Below are positions 26,092 to 34,521 of a DNA stretch of 64,000 bases, piece by piece (position 1 is the stretch's first letter; each line of letters begins with the position of its first letter). This stretch comes from BM003 sp963699835 (lineage in GTDB: Bacteria; Pseudomonadota; Gammaproteobacteria; Steroidobacterales; BM003): NCBI GenBank assembly GCA_963699835.1, contig CAVOVJ010000010.1, forward strand, positions 103,654 to 167,653. Direction: 5' to 3'. The notes beneath the pieces were generated by a model, which saw nothing but the letters and a program-made list of their open reading frames with translations, did no database searches and was not told where the DNA came from. A program made the translations under genes and the position numbers.

Positions 26092-28317
26092 TTGCGACCA
26101 CGCCTGATTATTCGATCTCTCATCAGTCTGTTGGTTCTGCTGCCGCTGCTGATGCACGTGCGCGGAGACCTGCATCAGGGCTGGCTCGAGCGGCTTGAAC
26201 TGGCGAGCTACGACGTTCGAACCTGGCTCACGATGCCGCGGACCATGGACGACCGAATCGTGATTGTCGACGTCGATGAGCGCAGCCTGCTGAGCCAGGG
26301 GCAGTGGCCGTGGTCGCGGGACACGCTGGCGGCGCTGGTGGACCGGCTTTTCGAGCAGTATCAGGTATCGCTGCTCGGCTTCGACATGGTTTTCGCTGAA
26401 CCAGACGCCAGTACCGGGCTGGGCACTCTGCAGGCCTGGGCAGAGGGGCCACTGGCGGGCGACCCGCTGTTTCTGGAGACGCTGGAGCAGAATCGCCCGT
26501 TGCTCGACTTTGACGGTATTTTCGCGCGCTCACTGGCGGACCGGCCGATCGTTCTTGGCTACATTTTCCGCCGCGAGGGCGACCCCGGAGCGCAAATCAA
26601 GTTAGGTGCGCTGCCGCCGCCGGTCATACCAGCGGCTCGCAACGATACGACCATCCCGTTTCATGAGGCACAGGGGTACACCGCGAATCTGCCGCAATTC
26701 CAGCGCAATGCGCCGGCAGCCGGGTTTTTCGAGAACCCGACCGTCGATCCCGACGGGGTGTACCGGCGCCTGCCGATGTTGCAGGTGCACCGTGGCGGGC
26801 TGTATCCGTCGCTCGGGTTGGCGGTGTCGCAGATGGCGCTGGCCAACCCCTCGATTGACTTCGAGTTTTTCTCGGGCTCCGACGGGCCGCGTGACGGACT
26901 GGACCTCGAGGGCCTTCGGCTGGGATCTCTGCGGATACCGTTGGGCGCGCGAGCCACGATGTACGTGCCGTACCGGGGCGCGCAGGGCAGTTTCCCGTAC
27001 GTATCGGCGACCGATGTTCTCGATGGTACGGCCGCAAATTATCCGCTGCAGAATGCGATCGTGTTGCTCGGAACGAGCGCACCAGGGCTCAATGATCTCC
27101 GTAGCACCCCCGTTGGCGAGCGGTTTAATGGGGTCGAGATTCACGCCAATGTGATTTCGGCGATTCTGGATGACCGGCTGAAGGCCCAGCCGCATTACTT
27201 TCGCGGCCTCGAACTGATTCTGCTGGTTGCGCTCGCGATCGGCCTGACCCTCCTGCTGAGCCTGGCGCCGGTCGGCATTGGTATGTTCGGGTGTCTGGTC
27301 GTTCTGGCTGGCCTCTTTGTCGCGAACGTATGGGCTTTTGCGCGCGGCTGGGTGGTGCCCCTGGCAGCCTCCGAGGTGCTGGTGGCCGGGCTGTTCGTGA
27401 CTCACACCGCCTACGGCTATTTCGTGGAGTCGCGCGGCCGGCGCGCATTGTCGGCGCTTTTCGGTCAGTACGTCCCGCCTGAGCTCGTGCGCGAAATGGC
27501 TTCCAACCCGCGCCGCTTCGGCATGCAGGCGGTGAGCCGCGACATGACGGTGCTATTTGCCGATGTGCGCGGTTTTACCGGTATCGCCGAGGATCTCGAG
27601 CCGCCGGAGCTGAGTCTCCTGATGAACGAGTTTCTGACCGTGATGACTCGCGTCATTCATCGCCATCGCGGTACGATCGACAAATACATGGGCGATGCGG
27701 TCATGGCGTTTTGGGGCGCGCCAGTGCCGGATCCGGAACACGCGCGCAACGCGCTGCGCGCGGCTTTCGAAATGAACGGTGCCATGCAGTCGCTGCTGCC
27801 ACGGTTCAGGAAGCAGGGCTGGCCGGAACTCGGCGTCGGGATCGGCCTCAACTCAGGACAGATGCGGGTCGGCAACATGGGTTCGGAATTCCGCATCGCC
27901 TACACGGTGCTTGGCGATGCGGTGAACCTCGGCGCGCGGATCGAGAGCCTGACCCGTGAATACGGGGTGACCGTGGCGGTGGGGCAGCAGACCCGTGAGG
28001 CGCTGCCCGATATCGGTTTTCTCGAGTTGGATATCGTCCGGGTTCGCGGCAAGGATCGTCCGGTGGCGATATACGAACCACTTGGGCCGCAGGCCGAGCT
28101 TGATAACGAAACTCTGGCGATGTGCAAACGCCACGAGCGGGCGCTGCAGCTCTACCGAACAAAGGAATGGGATGACGCGGAACGGGAATTCTATTTATTG
28201 CACCAGAGTTACCCCGAACGGCGCATTTTTCGCGTCTATCTGGACCGAATCGCTCATTGCCGCAACGAGCCGCCCGGCGCCGACTGGGATGGCGTATTCA
28301 CCCAGCGCGTCAAGTAA
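26092..28317 (+). CDS. CHASE2-domain class III adenylate/guanylate cyclase
   Basis: About 741 residues from TTG 26092, chosen because AGGA lies 7 bases upstream; a GTG at 26005 in frame lacks a binding site. A membrane segment (LIIRSLISLLVLLPLLM) is followed by an extracytoplasmic CHASE2 sensor domain (DDRIVIVDVDERSLLSQGQW), three C-terminal membrane segments, and a class III cyclase domain with FADVRGFTGI, KYMGDAVMAFWGAPVPDPEH and VLGDAVNLGARIE. The two metal-binding Asp residues are present. It would make cyclic nucleotide in response to an unknown periplasmic signal. It is a single gene; partner effectors are not in the window. Confidence 0.9.
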   Translation: MRPRLIIRSLISLLVLLPLLMHVRGDLHQGWLERLELASYDVRTWLTMPRTMDDRIVIVDVDERSLLSQGQWPWSRDTLAALVDRLFEQYQVSLLGFDMVFAEPDASTGLGTLQAWAEGPLAGDPLFLETLEQNRPLLDFDGIFARSLADRPIVLGYIFRREGDPGAQIKLGALPPPVIPAARNDTTIPFHEAQGYTANLPQFQRNAPAAGFFENPTVDPDGVYRRLPMLQVHRGGLYPSLGLAVSQMALANPSIDFEFFSGSDGPRDGLDLEGLRLGSLRIPLGARATMYVPYRGAQGSFPYVSATDVLDGTAANYPLQNAIVLLGTSAPGLNDLRSTPVGERFNGVEIHANVISAILDDRLKAQPHYFRGLELILLVALAIGLTLLLSLAPVGIGMFGCLVVLAGLFVANVWAFARGWVVPLAASEVLVAGLFVTHTAYGYFVESRGRRALSALFGQYVPPELVREMASNPRRFGMQAVSRDMTVLFADVRGFTGIAEDLEPPELSLLMNEFLTVMTRVIHRHRGTIDKYMGDAVMAFWGAPVPDPEHARNALRAAFEMNGAMQSLLPRFRKQGWPELGVGIGLNSGQMRVGNMGSEFRIAYTVLGDAVNLGARIESLTREYGVTVAVGQQTREALPDIGFLELDIVRVRGKDRPVAIYEPLGPQAELDNETLAMCKRHERALQLYRTKEWDDAEREFYLLHQSYPERRIFRVYLDRIAHCRNEPPGADWDGVFTQRVK

Positions 28318-28327
28318 AATCTGATGC

Positions 28328-28356
28328 TTGTCAAACCGGGTGTCAGCCCTTATATA
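28328..28356 (+). promoter_or_regulatory. Possible clpS-clpA promoter
   Basis: TTGTCA at 28328-28333 and TATATA at 28351-28356 are 17 bases apart, about 110 bases before clpS. Based on consensus match only. Confidence 0.4.
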
Positions 28357-28468
28357 TGATGCCTCGGGTAGACTCGGCCCGCACATCGGCGACGCGCCGC
28401 AGCATGGCCCCGACTACCCCTTTTCTGTTAAAGATACGTTTACGGACAGGCGCAAGCAGTCATAACCG

Positions 28469-28786
28469 ATGACCGAAGAGCAGCATAAAGCCAACCACGA
28501 TCTCGCGGTCGAGGAGGCACGTCCGAAGCTGAAGCGCCCGCCGTTGTACCAGGTCGTGCTACTCAACGACGACTTCACGCCGATGGAATTTGTGGTGGAG
28601 GTGCTGGAAAAGGTGTTTGGCATGGATCGCACGAGGGCAACCCGCATCATGCTCGAGGTGCACACCCGCGGTAAGGGCGTGTGCGGTATTTACACGTATG
28701 AAATTGCCGAAACGAAAGTGGCGCAGGTCAACAGTTACTCGCGCCAGCATCAGCACCCGCTGCTTTGCACGATGGAGGAGTCATGA
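28469..28786 (+). CDS. clpS: ClpS, N-degron adaptor of ClpAP
   Basis: 105 residues. The core YQVVLLNDDFTPMEFVVEVL, then VHTRGKGVCGIYTYEIAETK, is the standard ClpS fold that binds N-terminal Leu, Phe, Tyr or Trp and delivers substrates to ClpA. The flexible N-terminal extension (about 25 residues) that enters the ClpA pore is present. Its TGA overlaps the clpA ATG (ATGA), so the two are translationally coupled. The aat gene, which creates the Leu/Phe N-degrons ClpS reads, lies 2.6 kb away on the opposite strand. Confidence 0.97.
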   Translation: MTEEQHKANHDLAVEEARPKLKRPPLYQVVLLNDDFTPMEFVVEVLEKVFGMDRTRATRIMLEVHTRGKGVCGIYTYEIAETKVAQVNSYSRQHQHPLLCTMEES

Positions 28787-31038
28787 GCATGCTCAGCCCG
28801 GAACTGGAATTCTGTCTCAACGATGCGTTCCAGGGCGCCCGCGACCAACGCCACGAATTTATCACCGTGGAGCATCTGTTGCTGGCGTTGACGGATGTGC
28901 CGAAAGTGATCGAGATCTTGCGCTCATGTGGCTGCGATCTCGAACGTCTGCGCCGCGATCTTGCCAAATTTATCGATGAGCAGACACCGCGTCTTGACGA
29001 GGAGTCCGATCAGGAAGTTCAGCCAACACTCGGTTTTCAGCGCGTCCTGCAACGTGCCGTTTTCCACGTCCAGTCAAGTGGTAAGAAAGAAGTAACGGCA
29101 GCGAACGTCCTGGTTGCAATATTCAGCGAAAAGCAGTCGCATGCGCTGTATCTGCTGAGTTCGCAGGATGTGGCGCGGCTGGATATCGTTAATTTCATAT
29201 CGCACGGACTATCGAAGATCGGCGAAAGCAGCAGCTCCGGCAACGAAACCCAGGAATCCGGTAGCGAGGGTGAAGGTAGTCCGCTGCAGCAGTTCGCGAC
29301 CAACCTCAACAAACTCGCAAACGAAGGACGAATCGACCCGTTGATCGGGCGTGAGACCGAGGTCGAGAGGACGATCGAAATTTTGTGCCGCCGGCGCAAG
29401 AACAACCCGCTTTACGTCGGCGACGCCGGTGTAGGCAAAACCGCGTTGGCCGAGGGCCTGGCGCGCAAGATCGTCGAGGGCGAAGTGCCGGCCCTGCTGT
29501 CGGATTGCACGATCTATGCGCTGGACATGGGTACTTTGCTGGCGGGCACCAAATACCGTGGCGATTTCGAGAAACGCCTCAAGGGAGTCCTGGCCGAGAT
29601 TCGCAACGATCCCGGCGCGGTTCTGTTTATCGACGAAATTCACACCGTTATCGGCGCCGGTGCGGCGTCCGGTGGCGTTATGGATGCGTCGAATTTGATC
29701 AAGCCGGCACTGGCCAGCGGCGAGTTGCGCTGCATCGGTTCGACCACATACGAGGAATACCGCGGAATTTTCGAGAAGGACCATGCGCTGGCGCGGCGTT
29801 TCCAGAAAATCGAAGTGGCCGAGCCGTCGGTACCGGAAACGGTCGAGATTCTGAAGGGTTTGCGTTCGCGTTTCGAGGAGCACCACGGCATCGAATACAG
29901 CGACGCAGCGCTGACGGCTGCTGCGGATCTCGCGTCAAAACACATCAACGACCGGCGTTTGCCTGACAAGGCCATCGACGTGATCGATGAGGCGGGTGCC
30001 AACCTGCGGCTGAGCGGAAAGGGCACTGTGGTCGATGTCCCGCATGTCGAGGCCATTGTGGCGAAAATGGCGCGTATCCCGCCGAAAAGTGTCTCCGTTT
30101 CCGATCGCGATGTGCTGCGAACCCTCGAGCGCGATATGAAGCTGGTGATTTTTGGTCAGGATCGTGCCATTCGCGAACTGGCCTCCGCGATCAAGATGTC
30201 GCGCTCTGGTCTCGGCGAAGAAGAACGCCCGGTTGGCTGTTTCCTGTTTGCCGGACCTACGGGCGTCGGCAAGACCGAGGTGACACGACAACTTGCGCAC
30301 GCGCTCGGTATCGAGCTTGTTCGGTTCGATATGTCGGAATACATGGAGCGCCACACGGTGTCCCGCCTGATCGGCGCGCCGCCGGGTTATGTGGGTTACG
30401 ACCAGGGTGGGCTGCTGACCGAGGCGATCAACAAGAATCCACACTCGGTTTTACTGCTCGATGAAATCGAAAAGGCCCATCCGGAGGTCTTCAACCTGTT
30501 GTTGCAAGTGATGGACCACGGGACCCTCACCGACAACAATGGGCGGAAGACCGATTTCCGCAACGTGGTTCTGGTGATGACGACGAATGCGGGGGCGCAG
30601 GAGATGAGCCGCCCATCCATCGGATTTACCGATCAGGATCATGCCAGCGACGGTATGGAAGCGATTCGCAAAATGTTCGCGCCGGAGTTTCGTAATCGCC
30701 TCGATGCGATTATCCAGTTCGATTCTCTCGAGATGGAGACGATCGTTCGGGTGGTTGACAAGCTGGTCGTGGAGCTCGAAGCCCAGCTGGAAGAGAAGAA
30801 CGTAACGATCGCGCTCGACGACGATGCGCGGCAGTGGATCGCCGAGCGCGGCTACGATCCTAAAATGGGGGCGCGGCCGATGGCGCGGGTCATTCGTGAA
30901 CATATTCGCCGGCCGCTCGCCGAAGAACTGCTATTTGGAAGTCTTACCGGCGGTGGTCATGTGACCGTGCGGGTGGACAAGAACGACGAACTCGAGCTGG
31001 TCGCGCAGTCGCTGATCGAATCGGAAACGGTCGACTAG
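28783..31038 (+). CDS. clpA: ClpA, ATPase subunit of ClpAP protease
   Basis: 751 residues from ATG 28783 (MSMLSPELEFCLNDAF; an in-frame upstream ATG at 28765 lies inside clpS and has a worse context, GGAGGA directly preceding 28783). An N-domain is followed by two AAA modules with Walker A GDAGVGKTALAEGLA and GPTGVGKTEVTRQLA, and Walker B VLFIDEIHT and VLLLDEIEK. It unfolds substrates for ClpP. The gene order clpS-clpA then convergent infA is as in Pseudomonas. Confidence 0.97.
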   Translation: MSMLSPELEFCLNDAFQGARDQRHEFITVEHLLLALTDVPKVIEILRSCGCDLERLRRDLAKFIDEQTPRLDEESDQEVQPTLGFQRVLQRAVFHVQSSGKKEVTAANVLVAIFSEKQSHALYLLSSQDVARLDIVNFISHGLSKIGESSSSGNETQESGSEGEGSPLQQFATNLNKLANEGRIDPLIGRETEVERTIEILCRRRKNNPLYVGDAGVGKTALAEGLARKIVEGEVPALLSDCTIYALDMGTLLAGTKYRGDFEKRLKGVLAEIRNDPGAVLFIDEIHTVIGAGAASGGVMDASNLIKPALASGELRCIGSTTYEEYRGIFEKDHALARRFQKIEVAEPSVPETVEILKGLRSRFEEHHGIEYSDAALTAAADLASKHINDRRLPDKAIDVIDEAGANLRLSGKGTVVDVPHVEAIVAKMARIPPKSVSVSDRDVLRTLERDMKLVIFGQDRAIRELASAIKMSRSGLGEEERPVGCFLFAGPTGVGKTEVTRQLAHALGIELVRFDMSEYMERHTVSRLIGAPPGYVGYDQGGLLTEAINKNPHSVLLLDEIEKAHPEVFNLLLQVMDHGTLTDNNGRKTDFRNVVLVMTTNAGAQEMSRPSIGFTDQDHASDGMEAIRKMFAPEFRNRLDAIIQFDSLEMETIVRVVDKLVVELEAQLEEKNVTIALDDDARQWIAERGYDPKMGARPMARVIREHIRRPLAEELLFGSLTGGGHVTVRVDKNDELELVAQSLIESETVD

Positions 31039-31066
31039 AAAGGAGGGCACGCGCGGCTGAGTGCCG

Positions 31067-31285
31067 TCAGCGGCCGCGGTAGACGATTCGGCCCTTGGTC
31101 AGGTCGTAAGGGGTCAGTTCTACCTTGACGCTGTCGCCGGTCAGAATCCGAATATAGTGCTTGCGCATCTTGCCGGAAATATGAGCGGTGACAATATGCC
31201 CGTTCTCCAGTTCGACCCGAAACGTCGTATTGGGGAGGGTTTCGACAACCGTCCCCTCCATCGTTATAGCTTCTTCTTTGGCCAT
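31067..31285 (-). CDS. infA: Translation initiation factor IF-1
   Basis: 72 residues, the exact family length: MAKEEAITMEGTVVETLPNT through YDLTKGRIVYRGR, an S1-like OB fold. It binds the ribosomal A site during initiation. It converges with clpA with only 28 bases between stops. It is separated from aat upstream by 86 bases; in Pseudomonas an arginyl(leucyl)-tRNA protein transferase gene sits between infA and aat, and it is absent here. Confidence 0.98.
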   Translation of the reverse strand: MAKEEAITMEGTVVETLPNTTFRVELENGHIVTAHISGKMRKHYIRILTGDSVKVELTPYDLTKGRIVYRGR

Positions 31286-31371
31286 TGAGCCCGTCTAAAC
31301 TCCATACGCGAACGCGGGCGCATTGTGCATACAGTCAGCGCGCAATGCAATGCCCGGCCACCGGCGCGCGC

Positions 31372-32100
31372 TCAACGGCGAGCGAATTCCGTCAGCAATT
31401 CGCTGCTTCCGATGCGCCATTCACGCCAGTTTCCGGGTTCAGGAGCAAGCTCGGTCGCAACTTCGAGAACCTGCACGAAGCGGCTCCGCGGCATGTACGA
31501 GCAGCCGAGAGTTTCCAGATGTGGTGAGCCAACCTGACAGTCGATCAAGGCAAAATTGCGGCTTTCCAGTGCGAGCGCCAGTGCCGCCAGCGCCAATTTC
31601 GAGGCATCGGCGACATGACTGAACATGGATTCAGCAAAAAAAACCGCGCCTATTGCCAACCCGTAGACCCCGCCCACCAGCTTATCGCCGTGCCAGATTT
31701 CGACACTGTGTCCATGCCCGAGTTCGTGCAGGTCCGTGTAGGCCCGGGCCATCTCGGCGGTAATCCAGGTGCCGCTGCCGCTGCGCCGAGGACCGGCACA
31801 GTGCCGTATGACTTCGCTGAAACAACGGTCGAAACTGATTCCGAGGTCCAGTTGCCGCAGCCGTCGCCGCGCCCGGCGGCTGAGGTGAAGGTCGCCCGGG
31901 ACCAGTACTGCGCGCGGGTCGGGTGACCACCAGAGTATGGGTTGTCCGGCCTCGTACCATGGAAAAATGCCCTGCCTGTACGCGGCCAGCAGCCGTGCAC
32001 TGGACAGGTCGCCGCCGACCGCCAGCAATCCGTCCGGTTCGCGCAGAGCGGTTTCAACAGGCGGGAACAGCGAGGGATTTGTGCCAAGCCAGGGGATCAT
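31372..32100 (-). CDS. aat: Leucyl/phenylalanyl-tRNA--protein transferase
   Basis: 242 residues. Typical motifs: FPPVETALREPDGLLAVGGD at the N-terminus, YRQGIFPWYEAGQPILWWSP, ADASKLALAALALALESRN and LIDCQVGSPHLETLG. The enzyme transfers Leu or Phe from tRNA to proteins with N-terminal Lys or Arg, creating substrates for ClpS-ClpAP. It overlaps the upstream FemAB-like gene by four bases (stop/start), so they are probably cotranscribed. Confidence 0.97.
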   Translation of the reverse strand: MIPWLGTNPSLFPPVETALREPDGLLAVGGDLSSARLLAAYRQGIFPWYEAGQPILWWSPDPRAVLVPGDLHLSRRARRRLRQLDLGISFDRCFSEVIRHCAGPRRSGSGTWITAEMARAYTDLHELGHGHSVEIWHGDKLVGGVYGLAIGAVFFAESMFSHVADASKLALAALALALESRNFALIDCQVGSPHLETLGCSYMPRSRFVQVLEVATELAPEPGNWREWRIGSSELLTEFARR

Positions 32101-33251
32101 TGCGACTGATTTGGTTCATCGGGTGAGGCGTTTTTGAACGGCAATGCGGCGCGTGCAGCCTCGATGTAACGATCGACATGCCGCTCCTCCTGCTTGAGCA
32201 GCCCGGACAGCGCGTGATGAAAGCGAGAATCGCCAAGGCGGTGCATCGACCAGGTAGCGCTCGGTTCGAAACCGCGGCTGATCTTGTGTTCGCCCTGGGT
32301 ACCTGGCTCGAACAGATCGTAGCCGTTCTCGATGCAGATCTCGATGCCCTGGTAGTAGCAGGTTTCGAAATGGAGCGCATCGTAGTAATCGGTGCATCCC
32401 CAGTAGCGACCGTAGAGCTGTCCGGCGCCGGCGAAAAAGATCGCTGCTGCAACCATGTCGCTGCCGTTGCGGGCGATTACTGCCAGCACGGCATCGGCCA
32501 TGGTTTGGCCTATCTCCTCGAAGAATTCGAGCGTGAGATACGGTTGCCGGCCACGGCGCAGGAAAGTGAGCGCGTGGAGTTCATGCAGGCGCTTCCAGTC
32601 CCGGGTCGTAATGTCGCCGCCCCAGCGCCGCTCGAGGGTGATGCCTGTCTCGCCCACCTTGCGCCGTTCACGCCGGGTGTTCTTGCGTTTCTTGCTCGAA
32701 AAACTTGCGAGGAAATCGTCGAAATCGGCGTAGCCGCGATTGCGCCAGTGGAACTGGCAATCCTTGCGTCGCAGCATTCCGGCTGCCTCGAATGTCTCCA
32801 ATTCACCGATGGCGGGAAGAGTACGTGCAGCGACGAGTAGCCGTGGTCATGCGCAAGCTCCATAGCAGCGTTGCTGAGTTCGGCGCGGACGGAGTCGTTT
32901 TCCGGCCGTACCAGGATCCGTGGGCCGGTCACCGGCGAGAAACGGGACCGCGCAAACCAGTTTCGGGTAGTAGTGGAGGCCGGCCTGCTGGTAGGCGCGC
33001 GCCCATGACCAGTCGAATACGAACTCGCCCCACGAATCGTCTTTCTCGTACAACGGCATCGCGGCGACGATGCGACCGTCGTGTTTCGCAATCAGGTGAC
33101 ACGGACGCCAGCCGGTGCCGGGGCCGACACAGGCGTTGCGCTCAAGGGCTGCGAGAAATTCATGGCGTACGAACGGGTTGTCGCCGCCTGCGACGGCGTT
33201 CCACTCCGCCGCGGACACCTGTTCTACCCGTTCCAGGGTTGCGGTTTCCAT
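32097..33251 (-). pseudogene. GNAT/FemAB-like (DUF482) protein with two compensating frameshifts
   Basis: Reading across frames gives a 384-residue member of the peptidogalycan-biosynthesis/GNAT family (DUF482). The N-terminal part is intact to residue 103 or so (HYYPKLVCAVPF). The frame then slips at a TTT (plus-strand AAA 32940-32942): SPVTGPRILVRPENDSVRAE continues in the next frame. Near 32810-32818 it returns to the first frame at IGELETFEAAGMLRRKDC and runs to the end (LFEPGTQGEHKISRGFEP). One base gained and one lost restore a normal protein. Function unknown; members are proposed acyl or aminoacyl transferases. It lies between trxB and aat. Confidence 0.8.
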
Positions 33252-33287
33252 GCGCCGGTCAACAGACCCGAAGCTCGTGCGGGCTAG

Positions 33288-34255
33288 TCAGTCGTCACCC
33301 GCCTGCATTTCGAAAAAACGATCAGCGTCGAGCGCTGCCATGCAGCCCGTGCCAGCAGAGGTAATCGCCTGCCGGTAGACATGATCGGCCACATCGCCGG
33401 CGGCGAACACACCGGGCACGCTGGTGGCGGTGGCGTTGCCATCGTTGCCTGCAGCTCACCCGAATATAGCCACCGCGGAGTTCGAGCTGATCCTGCAAAT
33501 AACGCTGTATTGGGAATGTGCCCGATGGCAATGAATACGCCGCTGAGGTCGATCTGCGTTTCCGTATTTTCGGCCTTGGTGCTTGTCACGCGCATTCCGG
33601 TGACACCCTGCTCATCGCCGATGACCTCGGCCAGTACGTGATCCCACAGGATCGTGACTTTCCCGGTCTCGACTTTCTCGAACAGGCGCTCCTGGAGGAT
33701 TTTTTCGGCGCGTAATTTATCCCGTCGATGGACCAGCGTCACATGCTCGGCGATATTGCTGAGATAAAGCGCTTCTTCCACCGCGGTATTGCCGCCGCCG
33801 ATCACCGCTACGCGTTGGGCGCGGTAGAAGAACCCGTCGCAGGTCGCGCAGGCAGACACGCCGCGGCCCTTGTAGCGTTCCTCAGATTCGAGACCGAGGT
33901 ATTGAGCACTGGAGCCGGTCGCGATGATCAGGGCATCGCAGGTGTAGGCGCCCTGATCTCCAACGAGCCTGAAGGGGCGTTGGCCGAGATCCGCTTCATG
34001 GATGTGATCGATCAGGATCTCGGTGCCGAAACGCTCGGCGTGACGGCGCATCCGTTCCATCAGGTCCGGACCCATCAACCCTTCGACGTCTCCCGGCCAG
34101 TTGTCGACTTCGGTCGTCGTCATAAGCTGTCCGCCCTGTTCGACGCCGGTGATTACCACGGGGTCGAGGTTTGCTCGCGCCGCGTACACCGCCGCGCTGT
34201 ATCCTGCCGGCCCTGATCCTAGGATCAGCAGGCGGCAATGCCTGGGTTCGCTCAT
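33288..34255 (-). pseudogene. trxB: Thioredoxin reductase TrxB with two one-base frameshifts
   Basis: The first 248 residues are canonical: FAD motif ILGSGPAGYSAAVYAARA, redox-active CATCDGFF, and NADPH motif GGGNTAVEEAL. After IPNTALF the frame slips at 33494-33500 (QDQLELRGGYIRV lies in the next frame) and again at 33450-33457, where NATATSVPGVFAAGDVADHV, then YRQAITSAGTGCMAALDAD, lies in the third frame and ends at a TGA at 33288-33290. Removing one base at each point gives a full-length enzyme of about 321 residues. Since trxB is usually indispensable and the fragments are otherwise unmutated, sequence errors are likely. It is divergent from ftsK. Confidence 0.88.
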
Positions 34256-34521
34256 TTTGTCTCCGTCCAGTATGCTCGCTCGTCAGAATGCTCTGCACCG
34301 AATCGCGGTCGCGGAACGGGCTAAAATCCGGCTGCACAGTCTGCCTGAAACAAAGAGAAGTTGGCCAATTTTCGCCGGCGACACCCGAAGCGAGCCCGTC
34401 ACGAGCCTGTCGAGTGCGCCGGGCAATCGCGGTAAGTGGCCGAAACATGTGCAGAGGTGCAGTGTTTTATTTTAATATGTTCAGATAGTTATGAATTCTT
34501 CCTTAGATACAGGGTTATATT

